From the NCBI GenBank assembly GCA_965369385.1, contig CBDUQP010000011.1, positions 1 to 40,835 on the forward strand: DNA of 40,835 nt. The letters run 5' to 3'. The notes under the pieces were generated by a model. The model was not told the DNA's origin. It did not search any database and saw only the letters and a program-made list of their open reading frames with translations. Shown in pieces: positions 15,185 to 23,370 of the stretch; the stretch's first letter is position 1; every line of letters begins with the position of its first letter. This DNA is from CBDUQP01 sp965369385. GTDB lineage: Bacteria; Planctomycetota; Phycisphaerae; SM23-33. The position numbers and the translations under genes were made by a program.

Positions 15185-17701
15185 TCAGACATCAAGATTC
15201 TTGACGTCCAGAGCATTTTCTTCGATGAAGGCGCGTCTTCTTTCGACGTTATCACCCATCAGCAGGGAAAACAGGCGTTCGGCCTCTTCGGCATCGTCGG
15301 CCTGGACCCTGAGCAGCATACGCGTTTCCGGGTTCATTGTGGTGTCCCAGAGTTCGTCATCGTTCATCTCGCCGAGACCCTTGAATCGCTTGATTTCGAC
15401 CGACTTGGACCCGAGGCTTCGCAAGCCAGGTGCGATACCTGCTACGTTATCCACTTCGGTCAGATCGGAATCGGCAGATAGTATGTATTTTGCGGGCGGT
15501 TTTTCACCGGTTATGGTTTCTTCGCGCACGAGGAAGTAGTCCTCAATATCTATATCCATCTCAGCCAATTGTGCGACGATTGCGGTGATATCCTTCACCT
15601 CGTGCAGTTCGGCCCGCTTGTGGATTCGACGAGTAGGCTCTTGTGCCTGCTCTTGGTCCACCTGCGTGACCGATGGGGTCTCGCCCTCATCGGCGATTGG
15701 GAGCTGAACATTATCTTCGGTATCAAGGAATTCTCTCCTGGCGAGGAAAGACTCGTAATCAGCAGCAGAATGGTAGAACAGATCTCGCCTGCCGAGAAGG
15801 ATCCAATGGGTTGGCAGCGCGCCGTCCTTGCGATTGTTCATGAGTTTCTGGAAGCTCAGGCCTCGCCGTTCGACAATCTTCACACAATCGCACAACTCGT
15901 CCAGCACAATGAGCAACTTGGCGAGTTCTGCCCCGTCATATTCCCTGAGAACCGGCAGGTCGCTTGCTTCGGTGTTGTGGACACTGAGCTTGATGTTCAT
16001 GTCATTGATGCCGATACCAGTAAGCTTCTCTTTGAGCTCGCTATCGTTCAGGACATATTGCTTCTTGCGTTTGTAGGTAATCAGATATAGTGGCGGCTGG
16101 GCGATAAAGATTCGCCCGGAAGTCAACAGGGGCTTCATGTGCCTGAAGAAGAACGTCAGCAGCAGTGTACGAATGTGGCTACCGTCCACGTCGGCATCGG
16201 TCATGAGTATAATCTTACCGTATCGTGTTTTGCTGAGATCGAAATCATCTTCACCAATACCGCACCCCAGTGCGGCGATGATCTTCTTGATTTCGTCGGA
16301 GTTGAGGATCCTGTCAAGACGGGCTTTTTCCACGTTCAGGATCTTGCCCCTCAGCGGAAGGATTGCCTGTATTGCCGAATCCCTGCCCTGCTTGGCCGGT
16401 CCGCCGGCGGAGTCACCTTCGACAAGGAATAACTCTGTAGTTTCAACATCTTTGGAGCGACAGTCTGCCAGTTTGCCCGGTAGCGAACTGCTGAAAAGTG
16501 CACCTTTACGTCTTGTCAAGTCACGAGCCTTGCGCGCGGCGTCGCGAGCCTGCATGGCGGCAACGGCTTTGTTGACCACTTTCTTCGCTTCGGCGGGGTT
16601 TTCTTCCAGCCACAATGACAATTGCTCGTTAACCGACTGGGTTACGAATGTTTCGACTTCGCTGTTACCAAGCTTGGTCTTGGTCTGGCCTTCAAATTGA
16701 GGTTCGGGCAACTTGACTGAGATAATTGCGGTGAGCCCTTCTCGCAGGTCCTCGCCGGCCGGCGCCTTGATGGCGCCCTTGATAACCCCAAGGCCCTTGG
16801 CATAGTAGTTGATCGAGCGGGTAAGGGCACTCTTAAAGCCCGAGAGGTGCGTCCCGCCTTCAAGCGTATTGATATTGTTTGCGAAAGAGAAGACCGCTTC
16901 GCTGTACACATCGGTGTATTGCATCACAATGTCGAGACTCATGCCGCTTTCGCTGTCTTCCTTGTGCAGGACGATCGGCGCGGTGGCAGCAGTCTTGCCT
17001 TCGGTCAGATGCGCCAGGAACGCCAGGAGGCCTTTATCGTACTGAAAGACCTCTTCCTTGTCGATTCGCTCATCCTTAATGACGATACGAACACCCTCGT
17101 TGAGGTAAGCGAGTTCTCGCAGGCGAGCAACAAGGACTTCGTACTTGAAGCTGATATCCGGGAAAATTTCGCTATCAGGCTTGAACGAAACGGTAGTACC
17201 GCTACGTTTGCGGGTTCCGATCTTGCGCAGTTCCTTCTTCTTGTCCCCTCGCTCGAATTCAATGCACCAGACTTCCCCATCGCGGGACACTTCCACTTCG
17301 GTCCACTCACTGAGCGCGTTTACCACCGAGGCCCCAACACCATGCAAACCGCCTGAAACCTTGTAAGCACCCTGCTCAAACTTTCCGCCCGCATGGAGCT
17401 TGCAGAAGACCACTTCCACCGTAGAAACGCCTTCAGTGGGGTGTATACCAACAGGAATGCCCACGCCATCGTCAGAAATGGTCGCCGACCCATCTGCGTT
17501 GATAGTTACGCTGATATTATTGCATCTGCCTGCCATGGCTTCGTCAATGGCGTTATCAACGATTTCCCATATCAGATGATGCAGACCGCGCGGAGTGGTA
17601 TCGCCGATATACATACCCGGGCGTTTCCGGACAGCCGCAAGTCCTTCCAGGACCTTAATATTGCTCTCATCGTAAGTTTCGCCTATTGCTTCGCTGGACA
17701 T
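15185..17701 (-). CDS. gyrB: DNA gyrase subunit B
   Basis: GyrB is the ATPase and TOPRIM subunit of the type IIA topoisomerase that introduces negative supercoils with GyrA. The product has 838 residues, and its start has AAGGAAGG upstream. The GHKL ATPase region shows IVDNAIDEAMAG, ISDDGVGIPVG and GGLHGVGASVVNALSEW. The TOPRIM domain shows ELFLVEGDSAGG and DADVDGSHIRTLLLTFFFR. An insertion of about 170 residues lies between the TOPRIM core and the C-terminal KRFKGLGEMN motif, as in large gram-negative GyrB proteins. Residue 435 is Pro in EGDSAGGPAKQGRD, where most GyrB and ParE proteins have Ser or Cys. gyrA is not in the window. Confidence 0.96.
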   Translation of the reverse strand: MSSEAIGETYDESNIKVLEGLAAVRKRPGMYIGDTTPRGLHHLIWEIVDNAIDEAMAGRCNNISVTINADGSATISDDGVGIPVGIHPTEGVSTVEVVFCKLHAGGKFEQGAYKVSGGLHGVGASVVNALSEWTEVEVSRDGEVWCIEFERGDKKKELRKIGTRKRSGTTVSFKPDSEIFPDISFKYEVLVARLRELAYLNEGVRIVIKDERIDKEEVFQYDKGLLAFLAHLTEGKTAATAPIVLHKEDSESGMSLDIVMQYTDVYSEAVFSFANNINTLEGGTHLSGFKSALTRSINYYAKGLGVIKGAIKAPAGEDLREGLTAIISVKLPEPQFEGQTKTKLGNSEVETFVTQSVNEQLSLWLEENPAEAKKVVNKAVAAMQARDAARKARDLTRRKGALFSSSLPGKLADCRSKDVETTELFLVEGDSAGGPAKQGRDSAIQAILPLRGKILNVEKARLDRILNSDEIKKIIAALGCGIGEDDFDLSKTRYGKIILMTDADVDGSHIRTLLLTFFFRHMKPLLTSGRIFIAQPPLYLITYKRKKQYVLNDSELKEKLTGIGINDMNIKLSVHNTEASDLPVLREYDGAELAKLLIVLDELCDCVKIVERRGLSFQKLMNNRKDGALPTHWILLGRRDLFYHSAADYESFLARREFLDTEDNVQLPIADEGETPSVTQVDQEQAQEPTRRIHKRAELHEVKDITAIVAQLAEMDIDIEDYFLVREETITGEKPPAKYILSADSDLTEVDNVAGIAPGLRSLGSKSVEIKRFKGLGEMNDDELWDTTMNPETRMLLRVQADDAEEAERLFSLLMGDNVERRRAFIEENALDVKNLDV

Positions 17702-17866
17702 ACATTACCTTCCTTGCCTGGGGCCAACCGTTTTTCAGCGGCTTAACTCCATGCGATTCCGTGCGTCGAGGACAGATCGCCCAAGGCATCTGTCTCCAAT
17801 CCCGCAAGTATCCCAGATCTAACGCCATCTTTCCAGCTAAAACCGGGATTCAAGGTCCGATGTGAC

Positions 17867-17903
17867 CCAAGTTAAAGTCTGACAACATAAGTCTTTAACT
17901 TGG
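17867..17903. other. Inverted repeat between the TPR gene and gyrB
   Basis: CCAAGTTAAAG (17867-17877) and its exact reverse complement CTTTAACTTGG (17893-17903) are separated by 15 bases. The stem is AT-rich and has no T-run, so it is a poor terminator. Its place upstream of gyrB suits an operator or an mRNA leader structure. Confidence 0.6.
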
Positions 17904-17949
17904 AGGCCCAAGATTGTCTCAAGATCGCTTGCAAAGCCCTCCCAACAGC

Positions 17950-18264
17950 TTACCCACCCAGGGCTTCAAGCTGCTGGCGGACATAATCTCCTACGTGCGT
18001 ATCGCCTTTAGCAACAGCTATTTGCATCGCTTCTGTAAACATCGCCCGGGCCTCGGAAAGCTTGCCCCAAGTCCGCAAGGCCTTTGCGCATTCAACGCGA
18101 GCTGGCAAATTGTCCGGTTCCACAACCAGGCATGCCCCGAACGCTTCCGCCGCGAGATGATGCTCCCCCGCGGACACATATTCCATCGCCAGAGAATAAT
18201 GAAGGAACGAATCATCCGGTTCCTTTTCCAGCATTGCCTTGATCTGTTCGATCCTATCGCTCAT
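17950..18264 (-). CDS. Small tetratricopeptide-repeat protein
   Basis: The product has 104 residues, and a GGAG site lies five bases before the ATG. The whole protein is about three TPR-like helical hairpins (FLHYSLAMEYVSAGEHHLAAEAF, ARVECAKALRTWGKLSEARAMF). Such units mediate protein-protein contacts. No signal peptide is seen, so it is probably cytoplasmic. It lies upstream of gyrB on the same strand, with 248 bases between them that hold an inverted repeat, so common transcription is not assured. The exact partner is unknown. Confidence 0.75.
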   Translation of the reverse strand: MSDRIEQIKAMLEKEPDDSFLHYSLAMEYVSAGEHHLAAEAFGACLVVEPDNLPARVECAKALRTWGKLSEARAMFTEAMQIAVAKGDTHVGDYVRQQLEALGG

Positions 18265-18284
18265 TTTTACTCCCGGGACACAAA

Positions 18285-18313
18285 TTGACTCAGGGGATTG
18301 TATCCCATACGCT
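18285..18313 (+). promoter_or_regulatory. Promoter candidate upstream of truD
   Basis: TTGACT (18285-18290) and TACGCT (18308-18313) are 17 bases apart. The spacer contains GGGAT-TGT-ATCCC, a small palindrome that could be an operator. The resulting leader would be about 200 bases and would carry repeat copy B. Confidence 0.35.
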
Positions 18314-18350
18314 CTGTCCTTTCAAAGCGCCGCGATTGCACCTATTACGC

Positions 18351-18500
18351 TGTCACAGGGAAGATGTACGATGGTAACCTAGTTTGCAGTCCCGATGTGC
18401 ACCTGCCTGCCGGCAGGCAGGTCGCGGCCGGATATGGACTTAAAATACAGCAGCCCGACAATTTCGCCATTACAAAGAACTGGCAAATTTCGCCGTGACA
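18351..18500. repeat. Dispersed palindromic repeat, copy B
   Basis: The copy starts TGTCACAGGGAA and ends TTTCGCCGTGACA, so its ends form an imperfect terminal inverted repeat matching at about 10 of 12 positions. The core palindrome of 22 bases lies at 18401-18422 (half-site ACCTGCCTGCC). GGACTTAAAA and CAGCAGC are shared with copy A, and TTACAAAGAACT is shared with copy C. Its last 26 bases are a near-duplicate of the preceding block (TTTCGCCATTACAAAG and TTTCGCCGTGACAAAAG). It ends 22 bases before the truD start. Confidence 0.7.
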
Positions 18501-18522
18501 AAAGACTACTGGAGCTACCGAT

Positions 18523-19734
18523 ATGAGCGAATTACCGTATCTGACAAGCAACCTGCCGGGCATCGGCGGAGATATTAAAACCAGGTGGGATGACTTCCGC
18601 GTGGATGAGATGCCGCTCTACGCCGCATCCGGAGAGGGAACGCACCTGTACTTCACCATCCGCAAGCAGGGCCTGCCTACGCCGACCGCCATCGACAGGA
18701 TCGCGCGCCACATGCACGTAAAGCCCACCGACATCGGGATGGCTGGCCTTAAAGATGCACAGGCAATAACCACCCAGCGACTCAGCCTCGAACACGCCGA
18801 CGAGCAGCGCCTTCGCGAGTTCAACGATTGCCAGATAGAGATTCTTGACGTAAGTTGCCACACGAACAAACTTCGCCCCGGGCACCTTGCGGGCAATCGG
18901 TTTAGCATTCGAATTCGAGGTGTGAACAGGTCGCAGCTCCCCGCTGCCCAGGCAGTGGTTGATATCCTTAAATCTCGCGGAGTTCCGAACTACTTCGGTC
19001 ATCAACGGTTTGGCGCTCGCGGCGACACTGCCGATCTTGGCCGGGCGCTGATAGCCAACGACTTGCAGGAATTCATAGAGCTTTATCTCGGCAGGCCCAT
19101 GGATGATGACCCCGTGGATTGCAAGAGAGCCCGGACCGCCTTCGATGCAGGCAAAATGGCAGATGCACGCAAAGCCTGGCCCAGACATTACGCCAACGAA
19201 CGCAAAGCGCTGGCGGCGTATTCAAAGAAACTCCGACCCGGACCTGCGTTAGGTGCGATAGACAAACGGATGAGGCGGCTCTACGTATCAGCATTTCAGA
19301 GTCAACTGTTCAACCATATACTGGCCAGCCGTCTTGATAGTATCGACAAGGTCATGGTTGGCGACATGGCCGAGAAGTGCGACTCCGGTGGCGTGTTCAC
19401 CGTTGAAGATGCCGCGATAGAGCAACCGCGTGCCGAGCGCTTCGAGATAAGTCCGACCGGTCCGATCGTAGGTTATCGCGTTAACCTGGCGACAGGAATC
19501 CCTGGTGAGATAGAACACGCCGTGATAGACGCAAGCAGCGTGGCGGCTGAGGATTTTCGCAAGATCGGGTCTCTCAAGGCCAAGGGAGGGAGGCGTGCGC
19601 TGCGTTTTGCGATTGACGACTGCGAGTTAAGCGCGGGCAACGATGGTAGCGAGTCATTTGTCGAGCTGAAATTCTCCGCACCATCGGGATGCTACGCCAC
19701 CGTAGTACTTCGTGAAATAATGAAGAACTTTTGA
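18523..19734 (+). CDS. truD: tRNA pseudouridine(13) synthase TruD
   Basis: TruD converts U13 of some tRNAs, notably tRNA-Glu, to pseudouridine. The product has 403 residues, and GGAG lies upstream of the ATG. The N-terminal substrate motif DFRVDEMPLY, the catalytic Asp in AGLKDAQAITTQR (D78), and the family signature NYFGHQRFGARGDT are visible. The central insertion (TRUD domain) is present, and the protein ends with the usual VVLREIMK strand. It is a stand-alone gene, with repeat copy B in its upstream region and a hairpin just after its stop. Confidence 0.95.
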   Translation: MSELPYLTSNLPGIGGDIKTRWDDFRVDEMPLYAASGEGTHLYFTIRKQGLPTPTAIDRIARHMHVKPTDIGMAGLKDAQAITTQRLSLEHADEQRLREFNDCQIEILDVSCHTNKLRPGHLAGNRFSIRIRGVNRSQLPAAQAVVDILKSRGVPNYFGHQRFGARGDTADLGRALIANDLQEFIELYLGRPMDDDPVDCKRARTAFDAGKMADARKAWPRHYANERKALAAYSKKLRPGPALGAIDKRMRRLYVSAFQSQLFNHILASRLDSIDKVMVGDMAEKCDSGGVFTVEDAAIEQPRAERFEISPTGPIVGYRVNLATGIPGEIEHAVIDASSVAAEDFRKIGSLKAKGGRRALRFAIDDCELSAGNDGSESFVELKFSAPSGCYATVVLREIMKNF

Positions 19735-19770
19735 TCGTACTGGTGACCCGCCAGCAGTGTGTGCTCTCGA

Positions 19771-19804
19771 GCCAAGATTGCATGACAGTGTCAGAAATCT
19801 TGGC
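19771..19804. terminator. Hairpin after truD
   Basis: GCCAAGATT (19771-19779) pairs perfectly with AATCTTGGC (19796-19804). The loop contains a second small stem TGAC-AGT-GTCA. No long T-run follows, so intrinsic termination is possible but unproven. Confidence 0.45.
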
Positions 19805-19890
19805 GCGAAACACTTCGCTGAATGATCCTTGTGTGTGTATAATGCCATCCGAATTCATGTTTAATGCTCGCTGCCGAATACGGAGATGAT

Positions 19891-21189
19891 ATGCGAATCG
19901 CGATTTTCACTTCATTAACGCTAGTGTTGCTTATGGCTGGATGTCAGAAGGCAATTGACGCCTTTGGCACGGACAAGAATGTTCCGGTGACGAAGTCCAA
20001 GTGGTCCACCGCTGAAGAGTGGCCCGAAGCCCAACAAAAGGCTCCGTCAACCCAGCCTGAAGCAGACCCGCAGATCATGGCGACACCCAAGGCGGCAGGA
20101 GCGTCGCTGGCTGCGCCCGCAGCCGGCAGAGCAAGCGAGAAAGAAACCCCCAAGCCAATTGCAGGTGATGCCAGCCCGGCAGCCACTGGCGAAATGTCGG
20201 CAGCGATATTGCGAATAAAGGACACATACATTACCGCTCGGGAGCTGGTGGCAAAGGCCGACGCTCCGCTCAAGAAGTACGCCAGAGGGCGAGGCGTGCG
20301 TGAGTACCGCCAAGTTGCAAAACAGGTTCTCGCGGCGCAACTGATGGGTTTCTTGAATGATGAGCTGATCCAGAATGAAGCCGCCTCGCGCCTTAGCGAA
20401 CAGCACACTCAGGGTATCGACATTGAGGTGGACAAACACCGCAACAAGCTGATCGCAGAGGTAGGCGGTAGCCAGACGGCTTTGGAGTCCAAGTTGCTTA
20501 CCGAGGGCAGGACGCTGGAAAAAGTGCTCAAGGACTTCAGGAACACACTCTCCGTAGAGGTTTACATGCAAATGCGTCTCCTGCCGACTATCCACGTCAG
20601 CCGGAAAATGATGATGCGATACTACAAGGAACACCAGAACGAGTTTGCCCACGAGAAACACGTTCAGATGCAGATGATAGCTGCTCCGCTTCACAAGTTC
20701 CTCAAGAAGACCGACAGGTTCACGAATGTTGCAGAGGATCAGGCGCGGCTTAAAGCCGAAGCGAAAAAGGTGATTGATCTGGCAAAACGTCGGATCGATT
20801 CCGGTGAAGCTTTCGGCAAGGTCGCCAGTGAACTGTCGCGCGGGCTCAAGGCGAAGTCTAACGGCATCTGGCCGATAATGCCCCTTGGCAGCATCAAGGA
20901 ATCTGCCATCGAGAAGAAAGCGTTTTCCATGAAGCAAGGGCAGGTCAGCGACGTGATGGAGACCGAGAGCGGGTATTATATCGTCAAAGCATACAAGGTT
21001 TTCCCCGGCAAGGTAGACAATTTTGAGCAAGCCCAGACGAAGATCCGCCACGCTATTAGAATGAAGCGATACGAAAAACTGACGGCCGAATTCCGCCAGC
21101 GATTCGCAAAGCAGGCGGAAGCGTATTACGATGAGAATTTCGTCAACGAAGCTGTTGAGGTAGCTGTGGCAAAGTACCTTTCCCGCTAA
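19891..21189 (+). CDS. Parvulin-type peptidyl-prolyl isomerase lipoprotein (SurA/PrsA-like)
   Basis: This is a periplasmic foldase that probably helps outer-membrane or secreted proteins fold. ATG 19891 has GGAG five bases upstream and gives 432 residues. A lipoprotein signal peptide is clear: MRIAIFTSLTLVLLMAGC with the lipobox Cys at residue 18. A Pro/Ala-rich linker runs to about residue 95. A SurA_N-like helical region follows (FLNDELIQNEAASRLSEQ). A rotamase domain lies near the C-terminus (SELSRGLKAKSNG, MPLGSIKESAIEKKAFSMKQGQVSDVMETESGYYIVKAY). An upstream ATG at 19864 would bury the signal peptide and is unlikely. Parvulin identity is good, but the exact subfamily is uncertain. Confidence 0.85.
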   Translation: MRIAIFTSLTLVLLMAGCQKAIDAFGTDKNVPVTKSKWSTAEEWPEAQQKAPSTQPEADPQIMATPKAAGASLAAPAAGRASEKETPKPIAGDASPAATGEMSAAILRIKDTYITARELVAKADAPLKKYARGRGVREYRQVAKQVLAAQLMGFLNDELIQNEAASRLSEQHTQGIDIEVDKHRNKLIAEVGGSQTALESKLLTEGRTLEKVLKDFRNTLSVEVYMQMRLLPTIHVSRKMMMRYYKEHQNEFAHEKHVQMQMIAAPLHKFLKKTDRFTNVAEDQARLKAEAKKVIDLAKRRIDSGEAFGKVASELSRGLKAKSNGIWPIMPLGSIKESAIEKKAFSMKQGQVSDVMETESGYYIVKAYKVFPGKVDNFEQAQTKIRHAIRMKRYEKLTAEFRQRFAKQAEAYYDENFVNEAVEVAVAKYLSR

Positions 21190-21272
21190 CAGTCCGTTAA
21201 AGAATGGATTCCGTCGCGAGTGCGCAGGATTTCAACGAGCATCAAGGAACGAAATCGCAGGCAATCGGGTAG

Positions 21273-21404
21273 GCGGGTGGCATGGTGACACACAGTCGTA
21301 TCGTGGGTCGCCACCTGCCTGCCGGCAGGCAGGTGGCGTCGATTGCGATCCATAATCATGGCGACCCCTGTCCCGATGTACATCGGGATCGCCACGCCAC
21401 CCGC
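21273..21404. repeat. Nested palindrome cluster
   Basis: There are four nested or adjacent inverted repeats. GCGGGTGGC (21273-21281) pairs with GCCACCCGC (21396-21404). GGGTCGCC (21305-21312) pairs with GGCGACCC (21360-21367). A perfect 30-base palindrome lies at 21309-21338 (half CGCCACCTGCCTGCC), and an 18-base palindrome at 21371-21388 (half TCCCGATGT). Both motifs, the CACCTGCC palindrome and TCCCGATGT, also form the core of repeat copies A and B. It lies between the foldase gene and the next membrane protein gene. Confidence 0.85.
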
Positions 21405-21489
21405 TATCATCATTGAGTGACGTAGCGTGGGATACAGGATATGCTGGATGCTTGTCGCGGACAGGTACGATGCACGCACGGAGAAAGGG

Positions 21490-22047
21490 ATGCAAGAAAT
21501 CAGCAATGCGTCCCCCGATAGTGCGTCCGCCGATAGTGATACAGTGTACCATGGACTTGGAGAACTTCGTGCTATGCTAATGAATGGTGAGTCGCGAGCA
21601 CAATCGTGCTATATGGTGTCGTGCAAGTGGATGAAGATCGCTGCCATATTGACCTGTGTGGACGCTCTTGTCGCTGTTCTACGCGTTGAGAGTTGGAGTT
21701 ATCTTGTGGCTTGCGGCATTGTTATAGGATGCACAGGGCGCCTTATCGGGGCAAGCTTCTTCTGGTGGTTTGCAGATCGTGTGAAAGAGCGTCGTTTTGT
21801 CAGATTCTCTTGTGTCGTTGTGATTCTAATGTTTGTGGGCACTCTTGTGCACGGGGTGTTTTTTGCAGTGCTTTGGGGGTATTTGCCCATGTATTATGCG
21901 TGCCGATTGCCCGTCAAGAGTTGTGTTCTCGCGATTGCTGCGGTGTTGTTGTTGATGTGTTGGCGCAACGAGTCGAAGAGCCAAGGGGCCGAAATCGGAG
22001 GACTTGAAGGAGATCCACAGGCAAGTCGTTGTCAAGAGATCGACTGA
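21490..22047 (+). CDS. Multi-spanning membrane protein of unknown function
   Basis: The product has 185 residues from ATG 21490, preceded by GGAG and AAAGGG. I do not recognise the family. A polar N-terminus of about 45 residues is followed by four to five hydrophobic segments: MKIAAILTCVDALVAVL, LVACGIVIGCTGRLIGASFF, CVVVILMFVGTLVHGVFFAV and VLAIAAVLLLMCW. The C-terminal tail is polar. The architecture resembles small planctomycete membrane proteins without assigned role. Codon use is less GC-biased than in the neighbouring housekeeping genes. It sits alone between a palindrome cluster and a terminator. Confidence 0.6.
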   Translation: MQEISNASPDSASADSDTVYHGLGELRAMLMNGESRAQSCYMVSCKWMKIAAILTCVDALVAVLRVESWSYLVACGIVIGCTGRLIGASFFWWFADRVKERRFVRFSCVVVILMFVGTLVHGVFFAVLWGYLPMYYACRLPVKSCVLAIAAVLLLMCWRNESKSQGAEIGGLEGDPQASRCQEID

Positions 22048-22188
22048 ATAATCGGGGGACAGAATCGGGGAACAACGGCGGATTCGCCAGGATACGCCGC
22101 AACGTGTCCCAATGAATGCCGAATAAGTCGAGACGGCTACTACTTTTTGGGAATGCTCTAATTGACGACGCGCTCTGATCCGAAACAA

Positions 22189-22228
22189 AACCCGGGGCCA
22201 GCGAATATGGAATTCGTCGGCCCCGGTT
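22189..22228. terminator. Bidirectional hairpin terminator
   Basis: AACCCGGGGCC pairs with GGCCCCGGTT with one bulged base, and the loop itself pairs (CGAAT with ATTCG). It lies between convergent genes ending at 22047 (plus) and 22277 (minus). AAAAC precedes it, so a T-run follows on the minus strand. Confidence 0.65.
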
Positions 22229-22276
22229 ATTGCGCCATAGCTATTCAGATATCAACAAGCGTCCGATAGAACGTGG

Positions 22277-23329
22277 TTACTTGCTGACAATGTCCAATCC
22301 AATTCGGTTCTCGGCGGTGTGCTTGCCGTCCCATTCGTATTCTTTGAGGCATTTGACGATATCGTTTGCGACGCGGACTGCGGCGAGCCCATCGGCTGCG
22401 GACACTACGGGCGGCGCGTTGTTGACCACGGTGTCACGGAATGCTTCGGCTTGCCTGCGTAGGGGTTCGGTGGAATCGTCGACGACGAGGTCTTCCACGG
22501 TGAGCAATTCGCGATAGTCCAGATTCTGTGCGAGTTCCGCCAGATCGTCTACCTGCATCTCACGTGCCATCTGGATCAGGTCGAGGTTCTTATCTTTATG
22601 GATTACAACGCCCGACTTTTTACCGTAGTCCAGCGACAGGTAGGCCTCTTCGGAGAAAATTCGCATTTTGCGTTCAGTTTTGATCGCAAGTCGGCTGGCG
22701 GTAATATTGGCGGAGCAGCCATTATCGAAGATCAACCTGGCGCTGCAGATATCTTCGTGTTTGCCAATAACGTTCACGCCAACAGCATGGATGCCTTCGA
22801 CATTTCCGCCGGCAAGCATGAGCGTGAGGTCCAGATCATGGATCATCATATCAAGGACGACACCCACATCTGCGGATCGGAAGGTGAAGGGGCTGATACG
22901 ATGCGCTTCGATAAACTTGGCTCGGATATTGTGCGTTCGCATTGCGACTACAAGCGGATTGAAGCGTTCGGTATGTCCAACCTGAACGCTGGTTCCCGTC
23001 TTGGCAGCAAGGTCTATGAGCTTCTGCCCGTCGGCTGCGGTTGCGGTGAGGGGCTTTTCTATGAGCACCGGCTTGCCTGCTTCAAGGAATGGGGAGGCGG
23101 CGGCTACGTGATGCATTGTCGGCACGGCGATGATTGCGGCATCGACTTTGTCCACCGCTTCGGCGACGTCTGTTATCGCCAGACAGTCGCGTTGTTTTGC
23201 AATGGCGGAGGCTCTGGCTTCGTTTGTATCCACTACGCAGACGAGGTCTGCGTTTTCCATTTCGCTGAGAACGCGGGCGTGCAGTTTGCCCATGCGCCCC
23301 GCTCCGACAACGGCTACACGAAAACTCAT
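22277..23329 (-). CDS. Gfo/Idh/MocA-family oxidoreductase in the lipid A gene cluster
   Basis: This is an NAD(P)-dependent sugar oxidoreductase of 350 residues, with AGGAG six bases before the ATG. The Rossmann motif is VAVVGAGRMGKLHARVL, the EKP motif has K92 in VLIEKPLTAT, and the catalytic-region motif is VLDMMIHDLDLTLML. It lies 41 bases downstream of lpxC-fabZ in the same direction. Related genes next to lpxA in other bacteria include GnnA. GnnA acts with an aminotransferase to make a 3-amino UDP-GlcNAc for lipid A with amide-linked chains. That role here is inference, since no aminotransferase partner is in the window. Confidence 0.88.
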   Translation of the reverse strand: MSFRVAVVGAGRMGKLHARVLSEMENADLVCVVDTNEARASAIAKQRDCLAITDVAEAVDKVDAAIIAVPTMHHVAAASPFLEAGKPVLIEKPLTATAADGQKLIDLAAKTGTSVQVGHTERFNPLVVAMRTHNIRAKFIEAHRISPFTFRSADVGVVLDMMIHDLDLTLMLAGGNVEGIHAVGVNVIGKHEDICSARLIFDNGCSANITASRLAIKTERKMRIFSEEAYLSLDYGKKSGVVIHKDKNLDLIQMAREMQVDDLAELAQNLDYRELLTVEDLVVDDSTEPLRRQAEAFRDTVVNNAPPVVSAADGLAAVRVANDIVKCLKEYEWDGKHTAENRIGLDIVSK

Positions 23330-23370
23330 CTTCTTCTCCTGTGAGAGAGTGTGGGAACTGGTCAGGCTTT

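Noticed and set aside
20047..21051. A 334-codon minus-strand open frame
   Set aside because: It is antisense to the parvulin lipoprotein gene; composition reflects the opposite strand.
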